64,000 nt of DNA from Rapana venosa (GCA_028751875.1 CM054158.1:48137831-48201830); one strand, 5' to 3'. Shown: positions 10,816-22,093, counted from the first letter of the stretch. Notes: generated from the sequence alone by a model not told the origin. Made by a program: numbers and translations.

Positions 10816-11155
10816 ATTTTATATCGAGTATAATGGAATAAGCACTTATGTGCTTTTTTACATCCAGTCCTCGTGTGTATGCGGTTTTGTCAATTCTGTC
10901 ATCTGTTCCCATCGGCACACAATGGCCTACTCTTACGAAAAGCGGAACAGGATTCAACGTGTGCGGAAGATGTTCTGCGTGCGTTCGCACACGGGGTCTC
11001 GATTTATAGGCTCATCCGAAGGACTTTTGGGGAGAGTGGAGTCTGCACTGATGTTAACTCCAGGGAAAATATCCCCTTGAACGGGAATCGAACCCGGGTC
11101 GTCAGATAGCGAGCGCATGGCGCAATGTTCTAACCACTAGGCTATCACCCTCCCC
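10816..11155 (-). mobile_element. SINE-1, full-length with tRNA head
   Basis: On the minus strand the element opens with a tRNA-like promoter: A box TAGCCTAGTGG and B box GGTTCGATTCC about 45 nt apart (plus strand 11085-11150). Then follow CAAGGGGATATTTTCCC, TTCGGATGAGCCTATAAA, the body blocks shared with nine other copies here, the 3' stem-loop AAGCACATAAGTGCTT and ATTATACTCGAT. The tail abuts a TAG/TAC trinucleotide run. Internal A and B boxes indicate RNA polymerase III transcription. It has no coding capacity. Confidence 0.9.
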
Positions 11156-11223
11156 ACCCCCAACCCCCCAACTTTGCTGTTGTTTTGTTATTGTTGTTGT
11201 TGGGTGGCTTGTTAGTGGTGGTG

Positions 11224-11227
<4 letters not shown>

Positions 11228-11274
<47 letters not shown>

Positions 11275-11296
11275 GTGTGTGTGTGTGTGTGTGTGT
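11228..11296. repeat. (GT)n microsatellite
   Basis: GT run with single TT interruptions. Confidence 0.95.
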
Positions 11297-11527
11297 TTGT
11301 TTTTTTAGGAGGGGGTGGGGGTACTTTTGTTTATTTTATTCGTGAGCTGCAGAATACCACCAAGGCTTCAATTCGGGTTACTGGGGGTCAGAAAAGTTTA
11401 ATGAACCCTTCCCTTCACTCTTCACCTATCCCGTAGTCCCGTGGACCTTAGGGAGCACACCAAAAAAATGAAGATTTTCCAACCAGCTTCCTCCACTCCC
11501 CGCGGTCCTCTGCTTTCCATTTTAATG

Positions 11528-11975
11528 AACCCGTCACCGTCACCGTCACCGATCCCTCAGATTCCGAATCCTTTGGGGCGCCTTCGAAGCTTTGTCAACC
11601 ACCTTTCTCCAGTCCTCGCGTCTCTCAGCCGCCCTCAGGGTGTCTCTCAGCTCCATGTCTGTCCACTCTCGAATGTTGTCCTCCCATCTCTTCCTTTGTT
11701 TGCCTCTTCTTCTTCCTCCCCTCACTGTGTGACATGACCAAACCACTTCAGTTTTCGTTGTCTGACGAGTGTTTGAAGGTCAGCAAGATTCATTGCGGAT
11801 GCGTCTCTTGACTTCTTCATTGGTGATGTGGTCTTTGTATGAGACGCCTAAGAGTCTTCGGAAGCACCTCGTTTCTACAGCTCTTATTCTTCTCTCTAAG
11901 TCCGCTGTGAGGGTTCATGATTCACATGCATATAAGAAGACTGACATGCGCATCAGTCTGATTTTGGAACCCACA
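11528..11975 (-). pseudogene. RTE-like LINE ORF2 C-terminus, truncated
   Basis: A minus-strand frame (11746-11546) contains GGRRRGKQRKRWEDNIREW and LRDTLRAAERREDWRKVVDK, the end of RTE-type ORF2. Upstream, out of frame, are remnants of the LYACESWTL and RRLLGVSYKDHITNEE-like region. The element ends in GTGACG repeats at 11528-11552, the same tail as the 119-bp copy at 10194. It is 5'-truncated and frameshifted, so inactive. Confidence 0.75.
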
Positions 11976-11999
11976 GAACGTCAGAACTCGTGATCTGAC

Positions 12000-12310
12000 G
12001 ATCAGTCACTGGAGACAGAGTTCTAGTCTCAACTAAGGCCCTCACTGTCCCTGCTAGGGGATTCATTGATGGTGCTGATGTACACGTTTCACTATCAACT
12101 GAGATCCCATGCATGTACGAAGCATCCTTTACGCGCCATAACCGTATCTTCTGCGTTGAGTACTCGAAATAAAGGCACTGGCAGGTCTGCACTTGAAGTC
12201 GACCTGGGAAATCGTAAAAATCCCCCATCAGATGACGCCGAGATTTGAACCCACGATTCCATGGACGCATGGGATTGAAGTCGAATGGTCTTAACCCCTC
12301 GGCTATAGCA
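12000..12310 (-). mobile_element. SINE-2, second copy
   Basis: The minus strand carries the same tRNA-like head (TATAGCCGAGGGGTTAAGAC, GGGTTCAAATCTCGGC), the linker, and the AGGTCGACTTCAAGTGCAG block. It keeps the site into which the RTE fragment inserted at 10194, so it serves as the empty-site control. Its junction with the RTE fragment ending at 11975 is not resolved. Confidence 0.65.
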
Positions 12311-12475
12311 ACAATAAAGTAGGCTTTGAGTTCATCCGGGTTCTTGCTCCATTCCCACCTAATTTCCATATCCACAGCAAATATTGGTATGTTATATAGA
12401 AAGATTGCAATGATGTAATCAGAAAGTTTCTGTCACCGACATACAGACATACACAGGACAGAAGACTAATGCATG

Positions 12476-13036
12476 ACTCTACACTACACTACCCAACACT
12501 GCATTATGCTACTTTGCACGGAACTACACTACACCACACCACACTACACTACACTGCTCTGCAATGCACTACGCTATGCTACACTACACTACACTACACT
12601 ATGCTCCACTACACTGCACTTCACTACACTACATCACACCACAACCAGATCACACTACTCTACACTACACTACACTACACCACACCTCACTACACCATAC
12701 CACACTACACTACACACTACACCACACCATACCACACTACACCACACCACACAACACAACACCAAACGACACTACACTACACCACTCCACAGTACACCAC
12801 ACCACACCACACCACACCATACAACACTACACTACATACACTACACCATACCACAACCAAACACACCACACAACACAACACCAAACGACACTACACTACA
12901 CCACACCACACCATACTACACCACACCACACCACACCACACCACACCACACCGCACCACACCATACCACACCACTCCACCCCACACCACACTACTCTACA
13001 CTACACACCACACTACATTACACTACACCACACTAC
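12476..13036. repeat. Pentameric CACTA/CACAC minisatellite, left part
   Basis: About 560 bp of 5-bp units (CACTA, CACAC, CATAC variants). The array is open in all three plus frames (proteins of only His, Thr, Tyr, Pro, Leu), so the long frames here are artefacts. It is interrupted by SINE-1 and continues at 13268. Confidence 0.97.
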
Positions 13037-13038
13037 AC

Positions 13039-13267
13039 TTCGGATGAGACTATAAACCGAGGCCTCGTGTGTGAACGCACGCAGAACATCTTGCGCGCAC
13101 GTTAAATCCTGTTCCGCTTTTCGTTAGAGTAGGTCATTGTGTGCTGGTGGGAACAGATGACAACATTTACAAAACTGCATACACACGGGGACTAGATGTA
13201 AAAAATGCACATAAGTGCTTATTCCATTATCCTCGATTAAAAAAATGAAATTAAGTAAATAAAAAAA
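13039..13267 (+). mobile_element. SINE-1, headless copy inserted in the pentamer array
   Basis: Begins CGGATGAGACTATAAACCGA directly after CACTACACTT and ends in AAAATGAAATTAAGTAAATA before AACACTACACC. The array is the same on both sides, so the SINE inserted into the satellite. The tRNA head is missing at the usual boundary. Confidence 0.9.
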
Positions 13268-13718
13268 CACTACACCACACTACATTACACTACACCACTC
13301 ACACCACACCACACCAAACACACCACACACCCCACCATACCACACCACACCACACTTCACCACACCACACACACACTACACCACACCAAACCACACCACA
13401 CCACACTTCACCACACCACACCACCCCACCACCACACCACACTTCACCACACCACACCACACTTCACCACGCTTCACCACACCACACCACACCACACCAG
13501 TCCACACCACACCATACCACACCACTCCACCCCCACTACACCACACCACACCACACTACACCACACCACACTACACCACACCACACCACACTTCACCACA
13601 CCACACCACACCACACCAAACCACACCACACTACACTTCACCACACCACACCCACACCACACTACACCACACCACACTTCACCACACCACACCACACCAC
13701 ACCACACTACACCCTTAT
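13268..13718. repeat. Pentameric CACTA/CACAC minisatellite, right part
   Basis: Continuation of the array, richer in CACAC with CACTTCACCACAC blocks. This suggests a higher-order pattern different from the left part. Confidence 0.97.
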
Positions 13719-13719
13719 C

Positions 13720-14008
13720 CCACAGTTGTGTCATGGGATCGCTCCATTGCCGACAAGACATGATACGATATACTGACCTCTGGTAAAAATCTGACCGACT
13801 TTTCACTGAGCCCTACAGATAACTTGAACTTGACCCGTTGTCCACTTCTTCAGCCAAAGGAAGGTCCTTCTTGCAGTGGTTAAAAATTCTTTTATTATAA
13901 TACTGAACTTCCAATATCAGACGTCGAATGGACAGACAAAATGTAATGGTATGAGCGCAGGCAGGTGGGCAGGCGTGAAGAGAAAGGAATGTATGTAAGA
14001 TTGAGATG
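13720..14008. other. No gene recognised
   Basis: Unique-looking spacer between the pentamer array and the next microsatellite. Confidence 0.5.
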
Positions 14009-14017
14009 GGTTGATTC

Positions 14018-14193
14018 GCGCGCGCGCGCGTGTGTGGTGAGTGAGTGTGTGTGTGTGTGTGCGTGCGTGCGTATGTGTGTGTGAAGTCAAATTTGTATTT
14101 CCAGAAGGCACATTGGATCAGCAATATGTGTGCGTGTGCGTGCGCGCGTGTGTATGTGTGTGTGTGTGTGTATGTGTGTGTTTGTGCGCGCGC

Positions 14194-14224
<31 letters not shown>

Positions 14225-14345
14225 TGTGTAAAAGAAAGACAGGCACTTAGAAAAAGACTAAACAAAGGCGCTCAGAGACGAATTCTAAGACAGTCTTTCA
14301 CAGACACACGCACGCACGCACACACGCACGCACACACGCACGCAC
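14018..14345. repeat. CG / GT microsatellite cluster around module T
   Basis: Alternating CG and GT tracts (14018-14072, 14126-14230, with a pure CG run near 14185-14208) flank a copy of module T (14083-14125). A CACG/CA tract follows at 14300-14346. Confidence 0.85.
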
Positions 14346-14597
14346 ACATATTTTTTTCACACACATACACATCTAATTTTGCCTACAATAGGAAAGATAT
14401 GAATGAATGAATGAATATCCTTCATTTTTCTAGTGTTAGGCCCTACACATAAACATTTACTGTTTTAACATCTAGCCCTTGACTTGATTTTGGGGCTTCA
14501 ATGAGAAATTCAACGTATGATTCAAACAAATGAAATAATTATGTATATTTTCTCAACAAAGAAACAGATCATTAACTGACTCAAGCATTAATATGAA

Positions 14598-14650
14598 GAC
14601 ATAATTATATTATTGAATATAGTTAACTAAACTAGAAAAACAAGAACACA

Positions 14651-14702
<52 letters not shown>

Positions 14703-14719
14703 AGAGAGAGAGACAGACA

Positions 14720-14758
<39 letters not shown>

Positions 14759-14803
14759 TAATTATATTATTGAATATAGTTAACTTAACTAGAAAGACAA
14801 GAA

Positions 14804-14898
<95 letters not shown>
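14598..14898. repeat. Tandem duplication with (GA)n and (GACA)n
   Basis: Two ~150-bp units start at 14598 and 14755 with GACATAATTATATTATTGAA. Each runs through TAGTTAACT and CAAGAACACA, then a GA array, then a CAGA array. The units differ mainly in array lengths. Confidence 0.92.
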
Positions 14899-14899
14899 G

Positions 14900-15010
14900 A
14901 ACCAGACTGACACTACGCTCAGACATACAGTGTCAGTTTCACTGGGGTTGGTGGGTTTTTTTTTCTCCAAGCATGATAAACATTCAAGGTCAAACTACCC
15001 CTGAACTTGA

Positions 15011-15058
<48 letters not shown>

Positions 15059-15475
15059 CACACACACACGCCGCACACAGCTTTTACTCAGTATAATCGG
15101 CTTCCGCCTTAAGTTTTTATCTTTGCCGTGATATCACGAATGAAGTAATACTGGACTGTGACGCAGTACCCAGGTCATTGAAGGTCAACAACGAAGGCGC
15201 CCGGATTCCGTCAATACTTAAGTTGTATATTGTTGTTTGTTGGGTATTCTATAGCCTAACACTCGAGGGTTCACTCCCGAGTATGCATGCATGCCCCTCT
15301 TGTCTCCTTTATCCCGCGTACCTGGGGATTACTGTGTGACCGTAAGTGTACGGTGAGGTAAGTGCAAGTTGTTATGCCAAGAGCTTGTCCATAGTTGAAG
15401 ATAATCCCAGGTTGAAGCTTAACAACGTTTTAATGTACGCCTTGACACTCAGCTTACATCAATTACTGACAAAGC
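14900..15475. other. (TC)n tract, otherwise no gene
   Basis: A TC run at 15013-15052 is followed by CA repeats. The rest (to 15475) is unique-looking with no supported coding exon. Confidence 0.6.
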
Positions 15476-15742
15476 CTCCACTCTCCGCAAAAGTCCTTCG
15501 GATGAGCTATAAACCGAGGCTCCGTGTGCGAACGCACGCAGAACATTTTGCGCATAGGTTAAATCCAGTTCCGGCTTTTCGTAAGAGTAGGCCATTGTGT
15601 GCCTGTGGGAACGGATGACAGAATTTACAAAACCGCATACACACAGTGACAGGATGTAAATTTTTAAAAAAAGCACATGAGTGCTTATTCCATTATCCTC
15701 GATAAAAAAGAATAAATAACTAAATAAAATAAATAAAGTAAT
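15476..15742 (+). mobile_element. SINE-1, partial copy
   Basis: Starts slightly upstream of the usual headless boundary, at CTCCACTCTCCGCAAAAGTC, so it keeps part of the linker between the tRNA head and the core. It ends with stem-loop AAGCACATGAGTGCTT and AATAAATAACTAAATAAA. The tRNA boxes are absent. Confidence 0.85.
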
Positions 15743-15987
15743 TATAGCCTGTAGTTAACTGACTTTGTTGAGAATCGCGTCCTCGCTGCTTAAAAAAGCT
15801 TTTCGTACAAGGTAGTTTAAAGAAATGTTTATTCAGAAAAAGAAAAAAACCACTCCAAAAAAAACCCCACCAAGGTTAAAGTAGACGTAAGCATTGTAAG
15901 GACCAACCAACAAGCTAAAGGCTTATAGCATGCTTCAAAGGCAAAATATTGCACATTATCTTCGAAATAAAATAATTTGATTTCATT

Positions 15988-15989
<2 letters not shown>

Positions 15990-16022
<33 letters not shown>
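15990..16022. repeat. (GT)n microsatellite
   Basis: Pure GT run. Bases 15743-15985 hold no recognised feature. Confidence 0.93.
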
Positions 16023-16025
<3 letters not shown>

Positions 16026-16087
16026 TTTACTTTTCTGTCTTTATTTCATCATTTGTCTTTTCTTTTGGATGACTTTCATCAGAGGGG

Positions 16088-16400
16088 TGGGGGGAGCGGG
16101 TAGGGTGGTAGGGGGCAGGATACCGTAGTGGTTAGAGCGTTGGGCTCGCGGCTTGACGCTCAGGTCCAGCCACCGCCTGTTCAAGGGGATATTTCCCCCT
16201 GGAGTTAACATCAGTGCTGAATCCACTCCCCCCAAAATCCTTCGGGTGAGACTATAAACCGAGGCCATGTGCTTGAACACACGCAGAACATACTTAATGC
16301 GCACACGTTAAAACCCGTTCTGCCTTTCGAAAGAGTAGGCCATTCGTGCCGGTAAGAACGGATGACAAAAAACATATTACGAAAAACGCATGGACATTGT
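16088..16400 (+). mobile_element. SINE-1 with tRNA-like head, degenerate
   Basis: GGATACCGTAGTGGTTAGAG resembles an A box region, followed by a decayed B box (TGTTCAAGG), AAGGGGATATTTCCCCC, GAGTTAACATCAGTGCTGA, the TTCGGGTGAGACTATAAACC core and the body. The copy is cut before its 3' stem-loop and joined to module P at about 16405. Confidence 0.8.
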
Positions 16401-16404
16401 TCTC

Positions 16405-16530
16405 GTACTTAGACATCATCTCCGAAGTCGGAATGCGGCTAGCTTAATGGTGGGCCAAAACGGTGGCATACGCAAAAATGTCACCATTTGTGAATCTCAG
16501 AGCTCTAGCCCAGGAACGAAAAGAAAAGTC
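16405..16530 (+). repeat. SINE module P
   Basis: CCGAAGTCGGAATGCGGCTA, then AAAACGGTGGCATACGC, then TCACCATTTGTGAATC. Compare 9948-10070. It lacks its own tRNA head. Confidence 0.65.
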
Positions 16531-17080
16531 ATGTCAGTTACCAGACTGCCGCATGTTGAGAGATAACCAATGCTGGGGGACTCTTGCTGTAGGAGTTTAG
16601 TCCTTTCTCCTACTCTCTTCATAAACTCTTCTACCACACTGACTCACGTGGCAGCTTGAAAAGAACCAAACGTGAAAATCAAAACACACAACACAGTATA
16701 CTATTTTTAAGCGTGTTTGCCTTTTGGGCTGTTGTGATTCTATAACCTAGGCTGTACACCTACACTTTCATCATCATTAACCATTACACCCAGTGGTGTG
16801 TAGGGCAGCAACAAAGCGCTTCCACTCCTGCCTATCCTGGGCCAACCTAGTCACTGATCCCCAAGAGTACTGCATGGCCTTCATCTCACTTTCTACTAAC
16901 ACTTAAGCTGGGGAAAAGCATTGGGCGAAAGGCGCTGGGGCAGTACAACATCTCTCCCCTTCCCTGCTTTGTTCTTAAAGATGTTTTTTTCATATTTTAC
17001 GCTAAAACATTGTTCAGGGGGAAATGTGTAAAAGACCAAGATTGCTATCACTGCGCGCTGGGGCAGTACAATACCCCTGC
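16530..17080. other. No gene recognised
   Basis: Unique-looking DNA upstream of the candidate exon at 17372. No exon with credible splice sites and protein similarity was identified. Confidence 0.5.
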
Positions 17081-17082
17081 AC

Positions 17083-17083
17083 G

Positions 17084-17118
<35 letters not shown>
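17083..17118. repeat. Poly-C tract
   Basis: About 34 consecutive C. Confidence 0.97.
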
Positions 17119-17120
<2 letters not shown>

Positions 17121-17359
17121 ATAAAAACCCCTTGAAGACACTCAATTTGTATTGTAGGCACTTTCCACATGACAGAACCAATACTTCTGTTTCTTTCCCA
17201 TCTGTGTTAGCATTATGGTACGTGCTTGTATTTGCCACAAGACAATGCTTTCACACAATGCGTGTGGTTCACGTGCAACCACAGTACCTCTACATCACTC
17301 CTCCCCTCCCCTCTGTAAAAAAATTAAAAAAAATTTTACCTTCGGTTAGGTCCACAATC

Positions 17360-17380
17360 CTTTGCTTCAAGATGGCGGGA
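17360..17380 (+). promoter_or_regulatory. YY1-like motif at candidate gene start
   Basis: TTCAAGATGGCGGGA matches the YY1 consensus (AAGATGGCGGC), which in animals often overlaps the start codon or TSS of TATA-less genes. Here the ATG of the motif is also the start of the candidate exon. Confidence 0.5.
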
Positions 17381-17467
17381 AGGCAAACACAGTTTGTGAC
17401 CATGGCTCTTCGATTTTCCAAAATTGTTCAACTGTCAGTGTTTCTGGCCATGGGGCTATTAATTTTG
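17372..17467 (+). CDS. Candidate first coding exon with signal/TM segment
   Basis: An ATG in AAGATGGCGG context opens exactly 32 codons to a strong splice donor (TTTTG then GTAAGT at 17468), ending in phase 0. The peptide starts MAGRQTQFVTMALRFSKIVQ and continues with a hydrophobic run (LSVFLAMGLLIL). This fits a signal peptide or signal-anchor just after a short basic N-terminus, as in secreted or type II membrane proteins such as glycosyltransferases. The flanks have few repeats, unlike most of the window. I cannot name the family and did not find the next exon; it may lie beyond a long intron. A non-coding first exon of another gene is an alternative. Confidence 0.45.
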
Positions 17468-17479
17468 GTAAGTTCTTTG

Positions 17480-18278
17480 TGTAGCAAGTAGCCTTCATGC
17501 ATAACTAGACTGCCACTAGGCCATAGGTTTTTTGGTTGCTTTTTTAACATGTGAGTGCAACACGGAACTGTCGACCGGTCATGGCCATCATTACCATAAA
17601 CTTGTCTTTAACCCCCAAAAAATCAAAAAGAAGCTGCCCAGTGTTGATGGATAAAGTGCTCTCTCCATAGAAGCGTAAATTTGCACATTCGTTGTTACGT
17701 TGTGTAAATGGTGTGAAATACACATGTTTGGTTTTATTTATTTATTTATTTATTTTTAGATTCGAGCTTGTCTCCTCACCAGTGACTGAATATTGAAGAC
17801 TTGCGCACTTTTTCCTGGCAGAATCTCTGTAGTTACCAGAGTTTACGGAAAGGCGAAATCCATATTCTTTTCCTAATCACGTAAAGAAATCCACTTAGAT
17901 GTAAACATAAGATCATTTTTCTTCTTCCTCTTTCTTCCATTTTTAGCAGTGTTTATTTTTTGTTCTTCTATGGGAAGAATTTGGGATCATTATCCATATG
18001 TAAAAATGTGACCCGCCATTACTATTGTAACTTTTTACCGAAATGTGATGGAAGTAGGAGATGCGGAGGGCAACAAACCCAAGTAGGTGTCAGTGATGTG
18101 CCCTTAAGGCAGAACAGCCACTTATGTCTCAGTAAATCACTTGTACAGTCAGTTGTCACAAACAGTTTCCATTGTTCTCTCCACCCTTTTGCAAAGTGTC
18201 TTTCTGTTTAAAAACAAAGGGTTATAGTCGGTTTTTGCTGATTTTGCATATGGGTGGGGTTTTCATGTCCTTTTTTTT
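17480..18278. other. Putative intron sequence, no further exon found
   Basis: If the exon at 17372-17467 is real, this is intron. A frame at 17960-18211 is open for 83 codons with Cys-rich content, but lacks clear splice sites or family similarity. Confidence 0.4.
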
Positions 18279-18490
18279 TTGGGGGGGGGGGGGGGGGGGA
18301 GGGGGGGGGGGGAAGGAGGGGGGTTTTGTTTTGTTGATTGGGATGATTTTGTTTTTGTAGTTGCTTGGTTTTAGGGGAGGGGTTGGGGGGAAGGATGGGT
18401 TGTTGGTGTTTGTTGTGGGTTTTTTTTTGGGGGTGGCTTTTTTTTGTTGGGGGAGGGCGGGGGTGGCTTTTGTGCTGCTGTATCCTCTTG
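18279..18490. repeat. Poly-G and G/T-rich tract
   Basis: G runs at 18281-18312 and (GGGGT)-like sequence to 18470. The frames here are low-complexity Gly/Phe/Val. Confidence 0.85.
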
Positions 18491-18715
18491 ATGTTCTTGT
18501 TCCTTGTTCCTGTCACTCCTCCCCAGCCATACCTTGGCTGTTTTTTCTCTCCCTCCTGTGTGTGCATGCACTTAATTATATGCGCGTGTTCAGGTATGCA
18601 TGAACTGGTCCTAAGCACCAAACTACTGCTGTCAACAGAACTGACAGACCAGAGGCTACACAGGGACACCCAGTCATAGAAAGACTGAGGCACTGTCAAC
18701 TGCTGCTCATCCTCT

Positions 18716-18740
18716 CCCCCCCCCCCCCCCCCCCCCCCCA
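18716..18740. repeat. Poly-C tract
   Basis: About 23 C. Confidence 0.95.
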
Positions 18741-18989
18741 TCTCCATTGTGCCTAGTGCAAAACTGGACAGCACCAGTCCCCCACCCCCTACCCCACCCC
18801 ATTCCCCAGCTAGGTGATGCCTTGAAGCTGGCATGGCAACAAAAGAGCTGATGTAACTGCTGTACTTTTTTTCTTAGGTAAGTGGGGTGTGGGTTTCAAG
18901 GGGATTGTCCTATCTTATTTTTGTGTACTGGTCTGTGTGTCATTGTTCATGCAGTGAGAGATGTTTTTATTTGTCTGTCTATCTGTCTA

Positions 18990-19960
18990 TCTAGTAGCAT
19001 GGGTGATTTTCCTTCTGTTGCAACCGGATTTCCGTATTGGTGATTTTTTGGATTTTTACATTAAATTGAGGACTATCAGAACCAAGACCTTGGATCCTTT
19101 TGAAAATGATCAAAATGAAAACCCTGCTCATAAACTAAAGATACATTTTTATACAGAAAAATAAATAAAGGTTCAAAAACGTGAGTGCCTGGACAAAATG
19201 AGCAAGGACTAACAGACGACAAAGTCTCCAAGGAGGTAAAAATTAATTTGGCCCATGGGCAGTCAGTCTCCGGAAGTCGTCTTTCAATCGCTAATTTGGA
19301 TGGATTTTTGTCATTCAGAGTTTAGAACAACAGAGCAAGGCTAAAACAAAGCATTGAATCCTGTGTAATACTAGAAATTAGGGCTTGGAGGCTATATTAA
19401 CGAAGTGACAACAAACAAACCAAGTGTTTTCGCTGTACCTGTGATGGCTTTATCACAGTTCTTGATTAAACCATTGACGCTGGGGGCAACAGCAAAATGA
19501 GAGGCTGTATGACCAGTGGCTTTCCCACTCATGGAATTCCACTTTACAGCTTAGTCTTTAGTGATCGACTAGGACTCTCTGACTAGGAGGCTTGACTCGC
19601 ACAGTCCTTATGTGCTGCAGCCCTGGGGGCTGGTTGGCCTTTGGAGAACATCTCCAACGCTGACTGCCCTTATGCCCACTTGGCCGAGAGAGTGGGGATG
19701 CACTGTGGGCAAGGCATCTCCACTATAATCAAATTTCTGCCCAATTTCCAAAACAGCAGCTGCGTCCTCTGCTGTTTTGGAGGTCATCGTCGGACACGAC
19801 GGAAAAACATACAGATAAAACACAATGATCTGCAAAGAAGGGGGAGGGCAAGAGTTAAACTGAAGCTAACTTCCAAGAGCAGATTTGAACCCTTTGTTTT
19901 TCATTTAAAGTCTGTTCACTCTAGGTGATATTACACTTTAACAAGAATTAAAAGTAGCGA
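18990..19960 (+). repeat. Unclassified dispersed repeat, copy X
   Basis: Alignable with 23445-25070 (copy Y): TTCCGTATTGGTGATTTT, AAAGTCTCCAAGGAGG, AATTTGGCCCATGGGCAGT, ACCAAGTGTTTTCGCTGT and AACTGAAGCTAACTT recur there in the same order. Copy X carries an extra ~370 bp (19446-19815) and copy Y an extra RTE fragment, so each serves as the other's empty site. A hairpin module lies at 19909-19936. No protein coding is recognised. Confidence 0.6.
19446..19815 (+). mobile_element. Unclassified ~370-bp insertion element
   Basis: Contains GATTAAACCATTGACGCTGG, GTCCTTATGTGCTGCAGCCC, TCTCCAACGCTGACTGCCC and ATCTCCACTATAATCAAATT. A close inverted copy is at 49635-50002, and the segment is missing from copy Y of the host repeat near 24815. 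It has no clear terminal inverted repeats or coding capacity, so the class is unknown. Confidence 0.6.
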
Positions 19961-20199
19961 AAACAAACCCAACAATTAAAACAATTAAATTCAAAAGAAA
20001 ACCGACAACAGAACATTAATAGCAGACCGAAAAATAACCTTAGAAATGTCAGCAGTTTCTGGTCTAGGAGTGAGTAAACTCACATATTCCTTTTCAGATC
20101 TGTGATACCAGATTTTTTGTATAATAAAGTCAAGATAAGCAATCAAAAAGGAAATGTTCAAGATAATGAATGAGAACAAGCGTATACCACATTTTGGAG

Positions 20200-20640
20200 T
20201 ACTTAGTTTAAATGCAGCTTTTTAAAAATGTGTCTTGGTCAAGACCCCATTTTCTGAATTTTCTGGTAGATAGGATTCATGCATATGATTCACTAACAGT
20301 GAATTAATTTCATGAAAATAAAGTTGTAATGTCCTTTCTGCTGTGTTTCTCTTCGCACCTTGTTTTGCCAATTTATCTGCCGTTTCATTCCAAAACATAC
20401 AACACAATGTGAAGGAATCCAGAAAAATACTATTCCAACACTCTTGACATAATGATATGTATCAAATATGTCAAACAATAGATCTTTCCTGGTCTTTGAG
20501 CTCCAGTGTCGTAAACTATATAAAAAACAGACTTGGAGTCAACACAGATAGCAATATCAACCTTTGTCTGTCGCTAGTCACATTAAAAATAGTGCCACAA
20601 AAATTGCATACAATTCTGCTGTAAAAATAGAAAAACACTT
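20200..20640 (-). pseudogene. LINE RNase H domain, frameshifted
   Basis: The minus strand encodes SIFTAELYAIFVAL (catalytic Glu block), IAICVDSKSVF (catalytic Asp), VFFWIPSHC and, in another frame, WNETADKLAKQGAKR (last Asp block). This is the order of an RNase HI domain at the 3' side of I-like or related LINEs with a C-terminal RNase H. At least one frameshift separates the blocks. C-terminal remnants continue towards 19970. Related relics lie at 26455, 28560 and 32760. Confidence 0.8.
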
Positions 20641-20699
20641 TCCAAGGCAATAAGACTTGAATTTTTGTTGCAAGATTTTCTCTACCGTTGCAAGTTAAA

Positions 20700-22090
20700 T
20701 ATCTTTATTGGATATGGTATGATGATATCAAATGTAGCAGTTGTGTTCCAATTGTGGTCTCTTAGGTACTGTTGGCATAACAATTTCTGAAATATCAACT
20801 TCACATTTAGCACATTTGAAGTTATGTTGGGTAGTTATGAATTGACTGAAGATATTCCATGAGCCCTTTTATGTTAATTTTTAGTGGACTCTAAAAGTAC
20901 CTTATTCTAAACTGAATTTTGCATATATAGACTTCTTGTAAGGTACTTTGCTACACACAGTTGACGCTGATCTGAAAGTGGTAATAAGTTTGTCTTGATA
21001 AGTTTTTCTTGTACTTGTGTGTATTGGAACTCCCAACGCCATTATGTTTGAACTCGAGTTGCTACGAAACCTAGGGCTCGAGCCAAAACGAAACGAGGAA
21101 GGGGAGGTAGTGAAGGGGGTGGGTGATGTACATTAGAAGTAAACTGAGAACAGACATGGGGGAAATGGATGCTTGACAAAATTGTAGGGTATGTGTGTTG
21201 TTGTTGTTGTTGCCTTCAATTTAACGTCTGTTCACTCTAAGTGATATTAGACGAGGGAAATAGAAAGTATAGTGGAAGTTAAAGAAGGGAGAAGAAGGAG
21301 TGGAAGGAGAAAAGGTAAAGAAATAGCATGTGTTGGGGTTTGTTTGTTTTTTGGAAAACACACACACACAAACTAAACACCCCCCCCCCCCCCCCATCCC
21401 CCAACCAACCTAGAAAAGTAATGATAATACTTTTAAACAGCAGCAAAATGTAAACTCAACAATGTGGAAACATGAAATAATGTGTGTGTGCTTGTGAGTG
21501 TGTGCCCTTGTGCGTGTGAGCATGTGCGTGTGTTTGTAAATGATTTTGGGGGAGAGGTGGTGAATCGTAGTTGATTTTGTAGAAGAGATACGAAGGGGAA
21601 ACTGATAATTGGATGGTTTGTGTGGCTAGAATATTGGAAATACAATTAAAAGGCTAGCAAATAAAAGAGCTGGATTTCTTGCATATGGTTTAGTCTGGGC
21701 TAATTCCTTAGTTTATTTACTAGGAACTTTTGTCAAATTGGAGAAAGGGGTAGGATATGTTTTGGGAATAAAAAAAAGGCTAGCACATAAAAGAGCAGGT
21801 TTTTTCGCGTGGCATTTGGGGCTAGAAACTATCTTCGATCATAAATTCAACTTGGGTTCTTTTGGAAACAGACGTGATTTTTCAAATTATACAGTAAGCC
21901 GATTTCAGAGCTGGAAAATTGTAATTAAACCAAAGGTAGGCTGCTGGAAACCACTGAGCTGATTCCAGAACTGAAAAATTATCATAAAATTTCCAATCAG
22001 TAAGCAACAGAAATAACCATGGCTTGATAGGACAGGTGATCTGTAATCTAAAGAAAACTTCAGAACCATTATGTCAAAAGCTAGGTCTCA
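20700..22090. other. No gene; hairpin module and poly-C tract
   Basis: AT-rich DNA. A GTT run plus hairpin module lies at 21193-21252 and a CA/poly-C tract at 21360-21396. Short frames only. Confidence 0.5.
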
Positions 22091-22093
22091 TTA

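Noticed and set aside
12469..13105. Overlapping plus-strand frames of 163-210 codons rich in His, Thr, Tyr and Pro
   Set aside because: They are translations of the CACTA/CACAC pentamer array, which has no stop codon in these frames. All three frames are open and no non-repeat sequence is encoded.
17960..18211. Cys-rich 83-codon frame as a second exon of the 17372 gene
   Set aside because: No convincing AG acceptor plus GT donor in the matching phase, and the end is low-complexity; too weak to join to the first exon.
19641..19928. 95-codon frame in the 370-bp element
   Set aside because: The related copy at 49635-50002 does not keep the same open frame and no domain is recognisable.
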